DNA of 64,000 nucleotides. Origin: Ceriagrion tenellum (Eukaryota; Arthropoda; Insecta; Odonata; Coenagrionidae). Positions within the stretch are counted from its first letter, which is position 1, and each line of letters begins with the position of its first letter. Location of the stretch: the NCBI GenBank assembly GCA_963169105.1, contig OY720644.1, positions 6,374,014 through 6,438,013 of the forward strand, read 5' to 3'. Shown piece after piece: positions 62,484-64,000 of this stretch. Position numbers and translations under genes: made by a program. The notes beneath the pieces were generated by a model. That model saw only the letters and a program-made list of their open reading frames with translations. It was not told the origin of the DNA and ran no database searches.

Positions 62484-64000
62484 TTGTTCAGATTTTCACT
62501 TGTTCCAAAACACACTCAGGGGTTGACTCACTACTGATGCTTCTAGCTTCATCAGATTTCACTCCTTTTTGACGGGCAGTAAACACTTCAGCAATGCTAG
62601 TGTGTTTCCAATTTCCCGGAATTCCTCAAGTTGGATTATCGATGGACATATGAATGATAGTTTTGTGTTGATAATCATCGTCCTCTATTTATCGTGTGAC
62701 CATGGAATGGGTAAACTGTTTATAGCTGTCATAATTACCACTGGAAGACTTTGGCACCACCTTCAGAAAAGAGTAGAAAAGACCTTACATGTACGTAGGA
62801 ATGTGAAGGCATAGAGCATAGGTGCACCCGAGGTGAGCTGGAACTCTGCCCCGATGCTCCAAACATGTTCCAAATCAACTGTACGGCCCTGAGTCAGGCG
62901 GCTCGTACTCTCCAGGTGCTTCATGCTTCTCCTTTCTTCCCAAGACTCATTACAGACCGCGGGTGGGAGAGAACACTCGCAAGGGAACCCTGTGAATCTC
63001 TTTTCTCCCATTGTTGGAAGAAAACCATTAATAGACTCGGGCCCCTTTGACATATTCCTAGTGTTAAAAAAATGTGGGTCTCCTAATCAGTGTACAATTT
63101 CTTCCCTATGGTTACGGAATGGAAACATAAATATTTGTGAGAGAAAGTTTTAGTGGTCTCAAGAGTAAGCTGTGATGCTGTCTGGCTTGGCTGAAGAAAT
63201 CCACTGGCAGGATGCTAAAAAGATAGGCCATGTTTACCAAAGAGAAAGAGAGTAATTAAAGCCGAGTGTAAATATATTGTAATTAGTGGAGTAGTAAAGA
63301 ATGCTGCATTTATTTGTGGTGTTTTTTTAATGAAAAAGATAAATGTAAGGCTTAAATGGAAGACAGATTTGATGTGGTGTTTCACCTCAATCACTTGTCT
63401 AAGGTGTCATATGAGGTATTTTTGCTGTATAATATTGAAACAAGAAGATATGCTTTAGACCTTTAATATTAATTTCATGATAATTGTAGTTATCTACATA
63501 AAATTGACCTATTATTAGTATTTGTATGCCATTTTGATGATCTCTGATGGAATTGACCCAATGCCACTGTACTTGCATGCATTTGGGTGCAACCTATTAA
63601 TGGTTAAAAGAAGAAAAATTAGAGACATTTTCAAATGTATGTATTTTTGTTTGAATTATTATGTAGTGTGGATTCATTTGCATCCTGCATGTGAGTTTTG
63701 TCAGCTATGAAGGTGTTGCATGATGGGTGTTGAAACTCACATTGGTGTCGTCTCAAATCTTTTACTCAAACTTTGAAAATAAACCGTAAAGTCATGTTGC
63801 CTGGAGCAGTTTGGACTTGGCATATTTGTCGTCCTTAATTGTATTTTTCCATCTCAATTGTTAAGCTGTTTTATTATTAGGTGGTAAATATCTGGAAACA
63901 TAATTATATCAAGTTCTGAGAATAAGCCTGCTGTGCTCCTATGAGCTTGGTTCAAAAACAGATAGTGGAGTAAAATTTCATTACAAATATTTTTCTCTGC
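62484..64000. other. Right edge, no gene recognised
   Basis: AT-rich DNA with short open frames and no conserved motif. The piggyBac 5' terminal repeat should lie here if preserved, but I could not identify it. Confidence 0.4.

Noticed and set aside
1..64000. CRISPR array, rRNA genes, bacterial operon or prophage
   Set aside because: No regularly spaced direct repeats, no rRNA-like blocks and clear spliceosomal introns throughout; the DNA is eukaryotic.

Overview
The window is eukaryotic nuclear DNA, almost certainly from an arthropod and most likely an insect with a large, repeat-rich genome. Genes are cut by GT-AG introns of 88 bp to 9.8 kb, the sequence is AT-rich, and no bacterial-style operons are visible. 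The repeats (Penelope-like elements, CR1/Jockey/RTE-like LINEs, Tigger/pogo, mariner, piggyBac, hAT, copia, tRNA-derived SINEs, foldback MITEs) are a typical invertebrate set. The species cannot be named from the sequence alone.

Three host genes can be reconstructed exon by exon, with splice phases that agree. (1) HSD17B4, the peroxisomal multifunctional enzyme type 2, is on the + strand. It enters from the left edge and ends at 38267, with 13 exons encoding the last 553 residues: end of the dehydrogenase domain, the hydratase-2 domains, an SCP2 domain and a terminal SKL peroxisome signal. (2) SSR2, translocon-associated protein beta, is on the - strand at 44843-43939, with 4 coding exons and 198 residues. 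Its ATG start codon is split by the first intron. (3) BORCS8, a BLOC-one-related complex subunit, is on the + strand at 45438-46149, with 4 exons and 120 residues. SSR2 and BORCS8 are head to head across about 594 bp that must hold both promoters. HSD17B4 and SSR2 are tail to tail.

Most of the rest is transposable-element sequence. Left part (1-15 kb): HSD17B4 introns with a 1.4-kb TIR element, LINE ends, two Penelope-like copies and foldback elements. Middle (15-34 kb): the two largest introns, holding a LINE with an SGNH-esterase-like region, a second LINE with an intact YADD reverse-transcriptase motif, an almost complete 3.6-kb Tigger transposon with TIRs and TA duplications, and a Penelope-like element with three GIY-YIG-type segments. 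At 34-38 kb there are coding-like stretches I cannot name. At 38.7 kb lies a centrally deleted mariner with both TIRs.

Right part (46-64 kb): no host gene is recognised. It holds a decayed copia-type retrotransposon on the - strand (about 47.7-53.0 kb), with a primer-binding site matching an internal part of initiator tRNA-Met and with a LINE, a SINE and a small TIR element nested in it. It also holds a non-autonomous hAT element with a perfect 8-bp target duplication, a tandem in-frame duplication near 58 kb, and a piggyBac transposase gene split by a 2.7-kb insertion. I found no CRISPR array, rRNA or convincing functional tRNA. I did not find a clearly new multi-gene system; the unusual points are gene-structure oddities and nested or rearranged mobile elements.
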